Below are positions 12,644 to 24,181 of a stretch of 64,000 nucleotides of DNA, piece by piece. The position numbers and the translations under genes are program-made. Source of the DNA: Bigelowiella natans CCMP2755. Lineage: Eukaryota; Cercozoa; Chlorarachniophyceae. Each line of letters starts with the position of its first letter. The stretch's first letter is position 1. The DNA lies in NCBI GenBank assembly GCA_000320545.1, contig ADNK01002607.1, positions 131,001 through 195,000 on the forward strand, written 5' to 3'. The notes under the pieces are model-generated. The model had not been told where the DNA came from. It was given only the letters and a program-made list of their open reading frames with translations, and made no database searches.

Positions 12644-13589
12644 ATAGCTTAAATAGCTAATTTGTGACAATCTTCACAATATTTAATATTGTGATACATT
12701 TACAAATTATAGCACCTGCGCATTAATGCGCAGAGCTGTCTATGTGGATGTACAATTTGTTAGCACGAAAACTAATGAACCCATACTGCAGATTTTCGCA
12801 CACATGCATGATGATGCATGGTGTATGTTATTCAACCCGTCGATCACCCTTTCATGAAATTCATCAAAAAACACCATAGCCCAATAATTGCAGTCATTTG
12901 CGCAACCACGCTAGCTACTAGCTAGCATAGCTAGATCGATATATCGGATGGCTCGATTCCACGAGATCGATCCATGATGTCTGTGACGCACGCTGCAGCG
13001 CAGCACTAGCTAGAGCATGGTGATGCGTCAATGCCAGCTACCCAGTCTAGCTAGCTAACAGCACGCACCACGATGGTGCACGCATGTGCGTGCATGCGCC
13101 ATGCATGCTAGCTAGCATGCAGTCTAGCAGTGTCCATGTGGAGTGCCTCGTCAGGCAGTGCGACAAGCTTTCCAATGAGCTGCGACAAATGAATGAAGCA
13201 ATTTCACAACAGTTCCATTCCGGGAAGACGAGTCTGAGTTGGAGATCTTGATGCCTCGCCTTCACATGATCTCAATTCAAGCGAGGCGACGAGCAAATGC
13301 ATGGTTTTCCTGTTTTTTTCCGGCGGCGGCGTCGAGACAGATATCCCAACCGACAACACCCAAAGCTAGTCGCAGAACCGGAAGAAGACAAGGAGAAAAG
13401 AATGTTGTTGCAGTTGTCAAAAAAATACATTCATTTTATACTGAAAATATCGTAATAAAATGATTCTGTTTGTTCGTAGACAATCTACCTCACCAGACGA
13501 CAACAACCGAGATCTATCTAGTCCACCATCTTCAAAAAATCTCCACTTCCTCCTGGTGAAACCTGTAGAGGCCGCCGAACTTGCTCGAC
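12644..13589. other. Intergenic, CTAGCTAGC-rich
   Basis: 3' flank of GAPDH followed by an island of palindromic words (CTAGCTAGC, GCATGC, TGCATGCA) at about 12905-13135. No gene supported; the 13239-13463 open frame shows no recognisable domain. Confidence 0.6.
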
Positions 13590-14543
13590 ATGAGCGATGG
13601 CAACGATGACGGGAAGCTAACGGTACGGCATGATCCAAGTTAATCTCTTTTGACACTATTCTCGAATTGAGTCATCTGAGATAGATAGATCTCATTTGAC
13701 CAATTATCCGATTGATGATGCTGCAAATTAGATTCTGGAGGGTTGGCTTCTTAAAAGGTGGTGGTGACTCATTATGAACTAATTTCTCTTCATTTCAAAT
13801 TAATTTACTATGGATCATAAGCACCCGGCCTTCTGACGAACCACCTCACAACATCCCTCAATTTTTAGGGGGAAGATCAACCCTGCCTTCAAACGCCGAT
13901 ACTGCAGAATAAAATCACATGTATGAAGTTATGACTAATACTGATGCGAACTGTAAGCTCTATCCTCAATATGTTTTGTGCAAGAGTGTCATTTATGCCT
14001 AGTAGTAAAAGTAAATGTTCTGCATTCAATTTAGGCTGATGGTGTGAATCACCTACCAGTCAGTGAAGGAATAGATTGAGACGCTTTTTCCACCTCCACT
14101 TCTCATATAACTAGATTCACTAATTCATCAGAATTTAACTAGTATCACCACTACAGATTTTATTCTACTACACTGATGAGACCGCTGTGACAGCAAATGG
14201 GAGGATGTGAGTACTAGCTTAGAGCTATGATCTTGCGTGATTGACACAGCACTTCTCTTGAAATAAAATAAGTATCCTTGCCCTAGCTCATTTGGGTGCA
14301 TCATATTATCATCATACATGTAGCGACCTTCGAGCTTCTGAGCTCAAGGAAGGTAGAGCGCTCTTCACGCCTCTTGATAAAGTGGAAGATGAAATGCACT
14401 CTTTCAATCTTGTGGTAATGATGAAGAGTAGTAGTTGTTATGGATAACAAGTACTTGTAGCCATTTAGCAGACCAGTCGGAGGGTAAATTGAGATTCGTC
14501 AGATAGGCCCTCACTCATCAGCAAGAAACAGTCAAAACATTCG

Positions 14544-14580
<37 letters not shown>

Positions 14581-14900
14581 ATACACGTGTGGTGGTAGAA
14601 ACCCGGCGTGAGTAGGCATAATCAACAATAGTTTCAGTCATAGTAGTAGCAGTAGCAGTGGTAGTAGAGGGGGCCCACTCTAAAGTTGATATCATTCATT
14701 CAATTTGCCGCTCAGACAAGTGAAAACCGGACCTACGTGTTCAAAGCCAATTCAGCGTACGTGCAATTTATGGAACTACTTTTATCAGCCTTGTGATACC
14801 CCGTTTTTATCCATAAAACAGGGATGATCTTAAAAATTGGGTGGATGCAATAAAAAAAACAAAAAAGGTGGTGGCATCTATATATATTTAATTATATACA

Positions 14901-14962
<62 letters not shown>

Positions 14963-16303
14963 CATGCATATACATGCTATATGTTGTTCAGCGTGCTATG
15001 TTTGTGTATGCGTGTGTGGCAGCTTTCTCTTTCTACGTAATGCTACGCAACAAATTGCTTGCACTTTCCACTAAAGTGCTTTGTGTGGTCTACGATGGCA
15101 AACTTAAAAGTCAGTCATCCAATCCGTTGCAAGTGAGAATGTGATATGGTTATGTTGGCTTCTTCTCTTATTAGACGGAAATAATGATAAAGAATTTAGA
15201 AAATAAAATATCTTCACTGAAAGCCCAGGTAGAATTAATCAATAAAGAAGAAAAACTGCTAGCTTGCAGCAAGCACTTTGATTCAATTACTATCTCTCTC
15301 CCCCCTCCTTCTCCTCTCTCTCTCTCACTCTCTCTCTCTCTCTCTCCCTCTCTCTCTTTCTCGATCTATCTAATTTTAAGTATTATCTAGATTCTTCCAC
15401 TAGTGAATTTATTGTTATTATTTTATTATTTTACTTATTCTTATTATTCTTCTTATTATTTTTATCCAGAACTCCAATATGATGAAGCAGTTTCAATTGG
15501 AAATTAAACTACTTATAGAGCAGGTCGTGTTTTCTTATGTCATCATCATCATCATTGAATATCGGCATATGTGGTGACTTCACAATTTCGATCTTGTTGT
15601 CCCTTAAAGCAAGAGAAATCACGACTCACATGGGAGGAGGAGCGAAGAATGCTTGGAGATAAAGTTGGCGCTCTTGAAAGACAGTTGAGTGAGACTAGAA
15701 ATCAAATGGCCGCTAATTTATCCAGACTTCTCGACCATTTGGTAAACAAGATTCCGGGAATAGCAGAGAACAAAGAAGGTTTCAATTATGGATTATCGGC
15801 AAAAAGCGACGGAGTTTACTGGAAGACGATAACCAATCCTACAGTATATTTCACCATTTACAAGCCTCCGATTAAGGATATTGCCTTTCAGGATGAAGAA
15901 GAGTGAGGAATTCGGAAAGAAAGAAAAAGATACAAAGAATTCTTTTTCCAATCTTTTCATGTCATAGCTACATTTCCTGAAATGATTCGTTCGCAAATTT
16001 GAGTGGGGCTGCAATCTGCAACATAAAACAAATAAAATTTGATTCTTTTTCAGATATTTTGATCATCGCGTGAGACAAGGTTTCAGACGCGATTGGACAG
16101 GAATAATCGAAATTGATGACTCTAGCCTCGATCCATCACTGAAGAAAGAGAATGAGGACGGCAAAACAATTGAAGGAGACCCAGAAGAATCCAGCCCCGC
16201 GGAAAGACATATTTCAGCTGAGATGAAGGGAGGTGGTGATTCAAAGCATGAAAGAGATATGCGGATTGGTCCAACGAGTAGTCCTCCTCCAGCACCCGCA
16301 TAG
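13590..16303 (+). CDS. PH-domain and coiled-coil protein
   Basis: Exons 13590-13622, 13732-13757, 13869-13920, 14157-14206, 14324-14414, 14716-14756, 14822-14867, 15175-15228, 15470-15523, 15610-15902, 16054-16303 join in frame to 329 residues. Residues about 11-115 form a pleckstrin-homology domain: EGWLLKRG at strand 1, FKRRYCRI at strand 2-3, LFYYTDE, then MHSFNLVTSENRTYVFKAN and the closing helix DDLKNWVDAIKK with its invariant Trp. This is followed by a heptad coiled coil (about 118-185, e.g. MIKNLENKISSLKAQ) and a conserved-looking segment VYWKTITNPTVYFTIYKP that I do not recognise. The tail is acidic, ending SSPPPAPA. A role in membrane phosphoinositide binding is inferred from the PH domain only. 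The ATG at 13590 is the first in frame; it starts MSDGNDDGKLT. Introns hold CA and TA/GT arrays (14551-14575, 14905-14960). Confidence 0.88.
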
Positions 16304-18038
16304 AGCTAGGCTGTGAGCAAGCTGTCTTGGGTTATTACCTTCTTCTCATAGCATAAACATTTGATGGAAGTACTGCTGTAGTACGTAGTAAGTGCATGTG
16401 GGGGCAGTCGTGGCGCACACGCAACGTTGATGGAGTGCAATGATGATGTTCACTTGCTACTTGGTTGTGTGCCACAGCGCGTAGCTACGATCGAGCGGAT
16501 GTATGCATAGGTTGATCTAGCTGCATGCGTGCACCAATCTAGCAATGTTTTGCAGTTTGTCGTAGCAGCACACATGCACGTGGCAAGCGATCTAGCGATG
16601 CTAGGTTGAGCTATGCAGCGAGTCCAAGTGCCACATGAGCGCAAATCACGTGTGCACTCGCTGGCGCTAGCCTGCAGCGCATGCGTGCACGTGGTGGTCA
16701 TGTGATCAGTTGCGAGTTTGTGTGATCAGTCACGAATCTCTGGAATCTGTGTGGTCAATCGCACATGCTAGCATGCCAGCTAGCCAGCATGCTAGCATGT
16801 GCATCCTGTTGCGACCCCATGATCAGTTTTTCCTGGTTGCGGACGTTTTTTCATCATCTAGTCATCCTGGGCGATTGGTCATTGAATGGTTGTGAATCGA
16901 ACGCTTTTTTGCAACAATTAGCACACTTTTTTCCAATGCAACACGTTGTGAAAACCACGTGTTCAATTGCATCAGCTAGGCAGGATCACTTCTAGGCTTC
17001 CTTGTGTTCAATTGCAGAATCACACATGTGATTGATTGCGAATTTCTGTTTTTGATCACGATTCATCTATTCTCACCGAAAATGATCAGCGACCTGTCAC
17101 AGAAGTTTGCAATGGCAGAATGCTCTGAAGTGAAAAAATTCGCATCGATCCAATTGCACAATTTTGCAATCAATCACAAAGTGTTGTGACCAACCAATCA
17201 CAGCTAGACAGCGCCCAAAAAAATCTGTGACATTCGGGGGGGTTTGATGCCCCGGCGGCGGCGGCAGCGACGCAAAGCATCCATTCTGACTCGGAACCTG
17301 ATGAAGGGCATTGATTGTGTCAATGTGATGGTCAACGATCGGATCACCCGAGCTAGCGAGGGAGCACCCAGTGTGATGCCTGAGTTTCAATGGAGTCACA
17401 TGACCATGAATGAAGGTGTGGCAGGGCAGGCAAAACAGGCCACACTCACATTTGAGAGGAGTCTGTTCCTCGCATCGTCCAAGTCCAGAAGTGAGAACAG
17501 TGATGGATGAGGTGGTTGACACGTGAACTTTGAGCCACTTCGGCTCATGCGCAATGGGACACATCGAGCAGGAGGGAGGCAGGTCATGCACGAATCCTGG
17601 CCCGACGTTCTTCTTCTCAAACAACAAACAACAAACGTGATGACAAAGCTGCACTTCCAAAACGCAACAAGACGTTTGCAATGCAGGAAACGCAGTCTCT
17701 GGTGCAGATTGACTGGCAAAACCAGAAGGATGTGAAGTGGGTGTTGTGGAGCAGTGCAATTAGCGGCAATGCGACGGTGGCGCAAAGCACCTGCTCCACG
17801 CAGGAACTTCCCAAAGGCTGCTGTGTCTGCACGCTGCGGTTCACGGTCGGGTCAACTGAGGGGGCACAACCCAGCAAGACTTTGGTTTCAATGGCTTCAG
17901 AAACATGAAAAAAGGAGGAGCAGACAGACGAACCAGGTCCCAGGGCCACTCTTGCATTCGACGCAAAAGCACATCCACTCTGCGTTGGGAACTTCCTGAG
18001 GGCCACATCCACATGCTCGTCCACGGTCGGGTCATGGA
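16304..18038. other. Gene-poor interval with degenerate long repeats
   Basis: 16400-16810 is GCATGC/GCTAGC-rich. From about 17265 a degenerate repeated segment appears three times: 17265-17345, 17778-17850 and 17960-18033 (shared words CGCAAA.GCA, GGAAC.T, and CACGGTCGGGTCA with the first copy diverged). Copies two and three are about 182 bp apart. Overlapping open frames exist on both strands (up to about 220 codons on the minus strand) but none shows a known domain; see findings. Confidence 0.55.
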
Positions 18039-19205
18039 TTGGATCTAGCGATGTTTTCAAAAATGACAATTCAAAAAAAGGTTGCGGCACCGGCAATGAT
18101 GCTGCTGGTGCCCGCCACTAACCGACTTCTCGCAACGGAAACAGAGCACAGTGACGGACGGAAGCAGCAAGAGCTGTTGCCGCACTTCGCAGAAACCAGC
18201 ATCTGTGGGGCAATTGCAATGTCTTCTGGCACCTCCAGCAACACCTTCAAAGCAACACGCAGCAACGACCTTCCCTGTCTGAAGCGTTTGGTTCTGGAAA
18301 ACGCAAATGTTGAGGAGTGCGGTTGTCACGGTGGGTAGCAAGCTGCATCGTCAACATTGTCGTGCATGAGTCGCTTCGCATGGGTGTTGATGTGAGCTGT
18401 GACAGAATGAGTCATGAACAACCCCGAAAGCAGATTTTGCCAAAACTTGGAGGATGACATCAATTGTTGTTGACATGCAAAGACATGGTCATTTTGCTAC
18501 AAGGTGACACTCCGTTGATCGCTGGTTCCAAATGGGGTCATTTGGAGATCGCAAAGTACCTGGTTGAAATGAAGGCAAACATTGAGGCGAAAGACGAAGA
18601 TGGTGGGTAGCAATGCTAGAATTGAGACAGCAGTTGTAGAATATGTAACATCATTTGAAACGATTTCAATACAATGTGTTAGGTAATACTCCGTTGGTTA
18701 GGGGTTCAAAAAAAGGCAATTTTGAGATGGTGAAGTACCTGGTTGACATGAAGGCAAACATTGAGGCGAAAGACGAAGATGGTGGGTAGCAATGCTAGCA
18801 TTGTGACAGCAGTTGTAGAATGTGATACATCATTTGAAATGATTTCAATGCAACATGTTAGGTTGGACTCCGTTGATCGCGGGTTGCTTTCAAGGTCACT
18901 TGGAGATGGCAAAGTACCTGGTTGACATGAAGGCAAACATTGAGGCCAAGAACAGAAATGGGGAGACTGCCTATGAATTGGCAAGCGATGATGAACTTGA
19001 AAGCTTCATTAAGCATTGTTGCATTGAGCGACGGATCCAGGTGTTCAACAGAGACTTCAGAGATTTGTACTTCTTGAGCGCGGAATTGAAGCGGGGGTTG
19101 GGGGCAGAAGTCGTCGCCACCAACTCGAAAAAGCGGAAGCGGTCGCGGTCGCCGTCGCCGTCATCGTCGTCGCTTTGCTATTTGGCAGACTTTGAAGATT
19201 TGTGA
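18039..19205 (+). CDS. Ankyrin-repeat protein
   Basis: Exons 18039-18330, 18504-18602, 18683-18781, 18862-19205 join to 277 residues; the first ATG and any upstream exon are uncertain. Exon 1 ends in a diverged ankyrin helix pair (NDLPCLKRLVLENANVEE). Exons 2, 3 and the start of 4 each encode exactly one 33-residue ankyrin repeat (TPLIAGSKWGHLEIAKYLV, TPLVRGSKKGNFEMVKYLV, TPLIAGCFQGHLEMAKYLV), each beginning and ending in phase 1. After the third repeat comes TAYELASDDELESFIK, a linker, and a basic Lys/Arg/Ser segment (SKKRKRSRSPSPSSSS) that could be a nuclear localisation signal. Ankyrin repeats bind proteins; no partner can be named. Exon 2-intron and exon 3-intron units are both 179 bp and nearly identical, so the array grew by recent tandem duplication. 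Confidence 0.8.
18504..18861 (+). repeat. Tandem 179-bp ankyrin exon-intron unit
   Basis: Two consecutive units, 18504-18682 and 18683-18861, each consist of a 99-bp exon and an 80-bp intron. The introns share GTGGGTAGCAATGCTAG, GACAGCAGTTGTAGAAT and the 3' end ATTTCAAT.CAA.{2,4}TGTTAG. The next repeat exon (18862) starts exactly one period later. Confidence 0.95.
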
Positions 19206-19283
19206 TGGTGTGTGTGCTCCAAAGCCTCTGAACAACAACACTGATGACAATGACAATGTGGTGCTTCATGCACGACAATCGAG

Positions 19284-19340
19284 TGCATGAGACGGATGTG
19301 ATGAAGTGATCAAGTCTTTTCAATGGTCATCCCAATGTGT
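19284..19340 (+). repeat. Dispersed 55-bp repeat, copy 2
   Basis: Contains CATGAGACGGATGTGATGAA and TTTTCAATGGTCATCCCAAT. Confidence 0.7.
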
Positions 19341-19438
19341 GGCTGTGCAAAGCAGCGGCCACAGGGCGTGTGTTCTGTCTGTTTGTCTCTTCTGTTGCGT
19401 GTTTCATGCACTTGAAAGCATCTCTCATCCGGTCCTAG

Positions 19439-19714
19439 CTAGCTAGCTAGGGTCGTCGGTGTCGCGCAGTGCGCGCAACAGTTCGCTGCCTCTTTTTCTG
19501 CTTCAGTCATCAGTGGCTTTGTCTCATCGTTTCGATTGTTCATGATGGCGTTCAATTGATTGCGCAATCTGAGCTGTTGGTGTTCGCATGCTGCTAGTGC
19601 GTAGCGGCACTGCTGGGGCAGCAGATCGAGCGCCGCCATCATTGAGCTGGAAAAGCGTTTTCTCATGCAGCGCATTGCACAACATTGTCGTAAAAAACAC
19701 ACAGACTGTGACAA
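19439..19714 (-). pseudogene. Diverged dispersed ORF, copy 1
   Basis: The reading frame encodes LRNQLNAIMNNRNDETKPL followed by MTEAEKEAANCCAHCA. The related segment at 52850-53010 shares the order QL.AI..RNDETK.L..-EK.A. No family is recognised. It may be the C-terminal piece of a mobile or lineage-specific gene. Upstream the frame breaks, so it is probably dead. Confidence 0.45.
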
Positions 19715-19967
19715 GGGCTGCTCTGCGCCGATTCAGGAGGAGGGCGAGGCGAGTTAGGACCTCGAGGGCCACCAGCTCTGTAGGCGCTGCGCAAGTTGCA
19801 CTTCCGCGGACTAAGCATGAAAACCAATCGGCTTCAAGTTGTTGCGGATTCCGCACGAGCATGTAAATGCCCAAATGGAGTGCGTTACGTGACCAACAAC
19901 CACAAAGATTGCATGCTGTTTAAACTACAATTAAGAATGATTTCCATGGAAATCACAAGCACGTGCA

Positions 19968-20524
19968 CTATGCCTTCGCAATGGCTACGACGTCCACTAT
20001 TTCATTCCGTTCTAAACTGAACCTGAAAACGTAGGTATTCTGTTTATGACCACAATTCTCAATTGGGCGAGGAAAATGATAACATGAACACTTGTTTAAC
20101 TCACTTAATGCCTCTCATTTCGCAGTTCGCCAGTTTGGACATGACGAGGTTGTTTTTACGCCGCTTAAGTTTGGATGAAGCGTAATTTTGTACAAATTGC
20201 CTGTGATAATGACATCAATCGGTTTGGTTTCCACACACGAGACAAAATAATCAAGAAATTCTTCCTTTGCAAATTACCTAAAGAAAGCGCTGTGACCAAC
20301 GACGATTAGAGACGTTTCAGGTCTATAATGCACAATGTTAACAAATTCTCCCATCCGCCTGATGATTAAGTTATTAGATACAAGACAATAATGTCAGATA
20401 TGAGTAAAAACGAGGCTTATGTCCCTCTTTGTGTACTACGGCAGGAAGAAGAGGTGATGCCAGTAAGTGAGTCAGAGGGAGGGAGGGGCAGATGATAGGT
20501 AGGATACACACACACACACACACT

Positions 20525-20568
<44 letters not shown>

Positions 20569-22378
20569 CTCCTTTCTAATAACACCTCACCAACAGTTTA
20601 TTCTCTCTATCCTTTGATTGCTCTTCTGTTGTACACAGTGCTACTACGTCGTAGTAGTAGTAGTAATAGTAGTAGTAGAAGTAGGTACATGGCGAGCGCT
20701 TGCGACGACTCTTTGCTGGTATCCCACCACTTATCAGTGCAGTCGTTTACATCTATTCTGTTAAGCAACCATGCTTCCCAATCCCCTCTATCACTTCTTC
20801 TCCTCCTAGAGGCTCTTCTTTTTCCTTCTTGTTGTTCTGTGCTGCTGCTGTGGTGGTGGTGGTTTTGAATGCTGCTGCTACTCCCGGTTCTGGTGTTTGC
20901 ACCACCACTACCACCACTACTACTACTGCTGCTACTAATGTTGCTACTATTATTACTTCCGGGCAGAGCTCCTCCTCCTCCTCCTCCTCCTCCTCCTCCT
21001 CCGTAACTGGAGTTAGTTACTACTACCAAATCATCAAAATTCTCTTCTTCCTCCTCCTCCCCTTCCTGTTCATCTAAGCCACTGCTGCGACGACTACCAC
21101 CACCATCCCTATTATCGAACCCGCTTCTTGTTCTGTTTGAATCTAAGCTGCTCTCGTTCATTCTTCCTGGTGGTGACGATTTCCGCAGCAGCGTGTGAGA
21201 AGCGGCTTTGAAACTACTGCTGCTATCCCCTGCTGTTCCTGCTGCTGCTGTTGGCGCCGTTGTTGTTGTCGACGACATCATTTTAGAACCCGGAGATGGT
21301 GATCTTTTTCTCGGATTAGCAGCAGTGATAGAAGGTGCTGCGGCCGGTGTCTGATGGGTCCTGTCAGCAGCCTCCTCCTCCTCCTCCTCCTCCTTTCTGC
21401 TCTCATCACCCTTCTCCTCCAACTTGTTGCTCAGGGTAATAACCTGCCTTTCTTTGCCACTTTCCTCGGCATATGATGATGATGATGATACTACAGTAGT
21501 GGAAGTACTCGCACCAACGTTTCCATTAGTAGAAGTAGTAGTAATAGTATTTGCTGTTGTCGCGATGCTACTACTACTACTACTACTAGTAGTAGTATTC
21601 TTCTTCGAAACGTTTGAGCCTACTCCTTGCTGCTGCTGCTGACGACCTCGAGGGATTGCACCGCTCTTCAAAGCACCAAATTTGCCTTCGCACTTGCTGC
21701 CCATTAGACGAACGAGACGTTGCACGAGTTCCGTCCTGGATATATCATTATCATTACTGTTTTTATCATTCTAATTAATATTATCATCACTATTCAACGT
21801 CATGAGGAAAACACAGTGAAGCTGACGACGAAGAAAAAGCCTTGATTCTTTACCCTCCATCTCGGCCTTGAGTATCGAGAGAGCACCACCCCCGCTTTTC
21901 GCGTATGCTTTTGGGAAAGTGAAAAGAAGCAGGTTGTGATGATATTGATGATGATGGCAATGACGATAATGACGAATAATACGACAGAAAAATCGACTCT
22001 TGAGCAAAAGGAGTAGCTGCTACTACTACTACAACTATACCACGAAAGCAGTGTGATTCTCCTTGCCTTATCCTTGGCCCACATTGGGTGAGTTCCTGAC
22101 ATGATAGAAGTAGTAGTTGTAGTAGTATTTATTAGCAGTAAATCGACGACGACAATTGCAATAAAGAATGATCAGCAGCAGCAGGCAACAGATGTAGTAG
22201 TAGCAAAGGATGATGAAAACATACGGGTAGGCTTTTTCTTTTTCTACTTTTTCTTTTTCATATACTTCGAGAAAGTATTACCAAGAGAAATAATGCAGGT
22301 TTGAACCGCACGCGTCAGTGGAGAACACAAAGCTGCTTCAGCATTCAACAACTTTTCCAAAAACCTGGTAGTGAAAAG

Positions 22379-22426
<48 letters not shown>

Positions 22427-22618
22427 AGAGAATAACAACGATCAAACATAATCAATGAAAGCGAGCGAATAACATCAACCATTTATCACGACAGCATTCA
22501 AATAATCTGGTTTGCCGTTCAAATTAGTAGTAGTAGTAGTAGTAGTAGTAGTAGCCCCAACACGCAAATCAGTCTATTCAAAAATTGTGTTTTTCACCAT
22601 TGCCGTCACCATCACCCG

Positions 22619-22657
<39 letters not shown>

Positions 22658-23973
22658 CATCATATTTTGTTAATGCCATCAGGCATAAAAATACACCAGA
22701 ACAATTTGCTAGATAAAACCCGCAACTAAACTTACTCTAGGGGTGGTGCAACAAACTTTGCAGCAGAGGGTGAAATCATGCTGTGTGTGCCGATATGACG
22801 TACACGGGTCCGCGATTCTATAATCAGCAGCAGTTAGAACAATAGAGCAGCAGCAAACATCGCACAAAAATAAATGCAAAGGCAGAATAAAAACATATTG
22901 GGAGGACATAATGTGGTTAACTTGATCAATATCTCCTCCTCTCTTTTCATCACAAAGCCACCTTCTTACATAATAGTAACGATTCGATAGCACCAGTAGC
23001 AGCAGCAGCAGTCCTTCAGAATACTAGTACCTGACGACATGTTAGCCTTCGAGGTGTTGTTAAGAGAATCTTTCGGCATCATCGTCGTCGTAGCAGATAA
23101 GTTTTGTCGCTGGATTGAGGGATTTCTTTTTGAAAGTTGGGGGTTCTTTAAACTGGATGATGATGTCTTCGCTGCCGTCGTCATCTCCATAGCATTTTTA
23201 TTGCTGCTGCTATCGATGCTACTGAATTCTAACGTCGGTGTGGCAGATGAGGTTGAACTTCTTCCATCTTCAGTCTTGGGAATGACTACAGAAGAGCCAT
23301 CATTTCCACCACTCGTATCTTTATCGTTATCATGGTAGTCATCACCACCATCAGTATCATTATCATTGTTGTCGTCATTTTCCCCTACAGGGTCAACATC
23401 ACCACCTCCAGCCCTCGGAGAAGGGCGCAGATGCTGCCTCTGTTGTTTATCATTGCGATCGCTTAAAGACTGGCCACCAACGGAAATAGACCTTGTAAAC
23501 AAGGGTGGAGGAGGTGGTAGTGCGGATGGAAGTGGGGGAGAATTAGTGTGGCCGCCATAATAGTCACGAGAACCCTCCTTCTTTGGAATACTCGTTGTAT
23601 AACTTTGTTGACGCGACAAGTTGATGCGTTGCCGGAATCGATCCGAAGATAAGGATGAGTTACTTACGAATGATGCTCTTGAAGTGCCATTCTTGTGTTT
23701 CAACTTTTTTTCACCCCCTCCTACCTCACGCTGTCTCTCCGAGCTCTCAGCATCTTTATTGTTTTCATTGCACTTTATGTCACCATTGTTGTCGAATTTG
23801 GTGTTTTCGAGGAGCGATGTTATGGTTGATCGGAACTTCCTGCTTTGATTCATGCCATAAGCTGTAAGAGGATGGTCCACTTGAGAAACAAGAGTTGTCA
23901 GGGATTTATTGGCTTTTGCCCAGTTCCACTCTGATTCCGCATGCCGAAGTAGAAAGAGGTACCTAGACAACAT
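19968..23973 (-). CDS. Histidine phosphatase (phosphoglycerate-mutase superfamily) with low-complexity insertions
   Basis: Acts as a phosphatase or mutase through a phospho-histidine; substrate unknown. Exons in coding order: 23973-22994, 22364-22282, 22095-22041, 21907-21854, 21735-20689, 20358-20278, 20200-20105, 20022-19968; phases close to 816 residues and a TAG stop. The RHG motif is LFLLRHAESEWN near the N terminus, followed by DHPLTAYGMNQS. The second half of the fold has CSPLTRAVQTC, IREKRGWCSLD, DKWWDTSKES, the second catalytic His in SLIVVGHSAFFR, and KLANCEMRGI. Between these lie two insertions: about 270 residues after the first motif and about 310 residues between VRLMGSKCEGKFGALKS and DKWW, made of Ser, Thr, Glu, Gly and Gln runs encoded by trinucleotide repeats. 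The first donor (22994) is the least certain junction. The ATG at 23973 gives MLSRYLFLLRHAE. Confidence 0.85.
22378..22425. repeat. TA microsatellite in phosphatase intron
   Basis: About 45 bp of alternating TA in the first intron of the histidine phosphatase, just upstream of the acceptor for the exon starting at 22364 (minus strand). Confidence 0.9.
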
Positions 23974-24181
23974 TGACACGACGACGACGACGATGATATT
24001 AAACTCGTTATTACTTTGATTTCAAAACGAGGCGACCCCGTCACAATTAGATTGCTAATCGATCGATGCATTGAGTCCTTGATTCAATTCAATGAATCAC
24101 AAATACACCTATTATTTACGATGGTAGTAATGGTAGTAGTATTGTTATTATTACTTGTATTTGACTTTAGGCATCGGCACC

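Larger units (their letters stand above)
19206..19967. other. Intergenic with dispersed elements
   Basis: Contains one copy of the 55-bp dispersed repeat (19284-19340), a CTAGCTAGCTAGCTAG palindrome at 19436-19451, and the first copy of a diverged minus-strand ORF (about 19439-19714) related to one at 52850-53010. No intact gene is supported. Confidence 0.55.

Noticed and set aside
12047-12670. 207-codon open frame on the minus strand across GAPDH
   Set aside because: Antisense shadow of a strongly codon-biased gene; no domain, and the plus strand encodes a complete GAPDH.
17097-17759. 220-codon minus-strand frame, plus an overlapping one at 17617-18096
   Set aside because: No recognisable domain; internal similarity follows the DNA repeat described in the findings. 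Kept as a repeat, not a gene.
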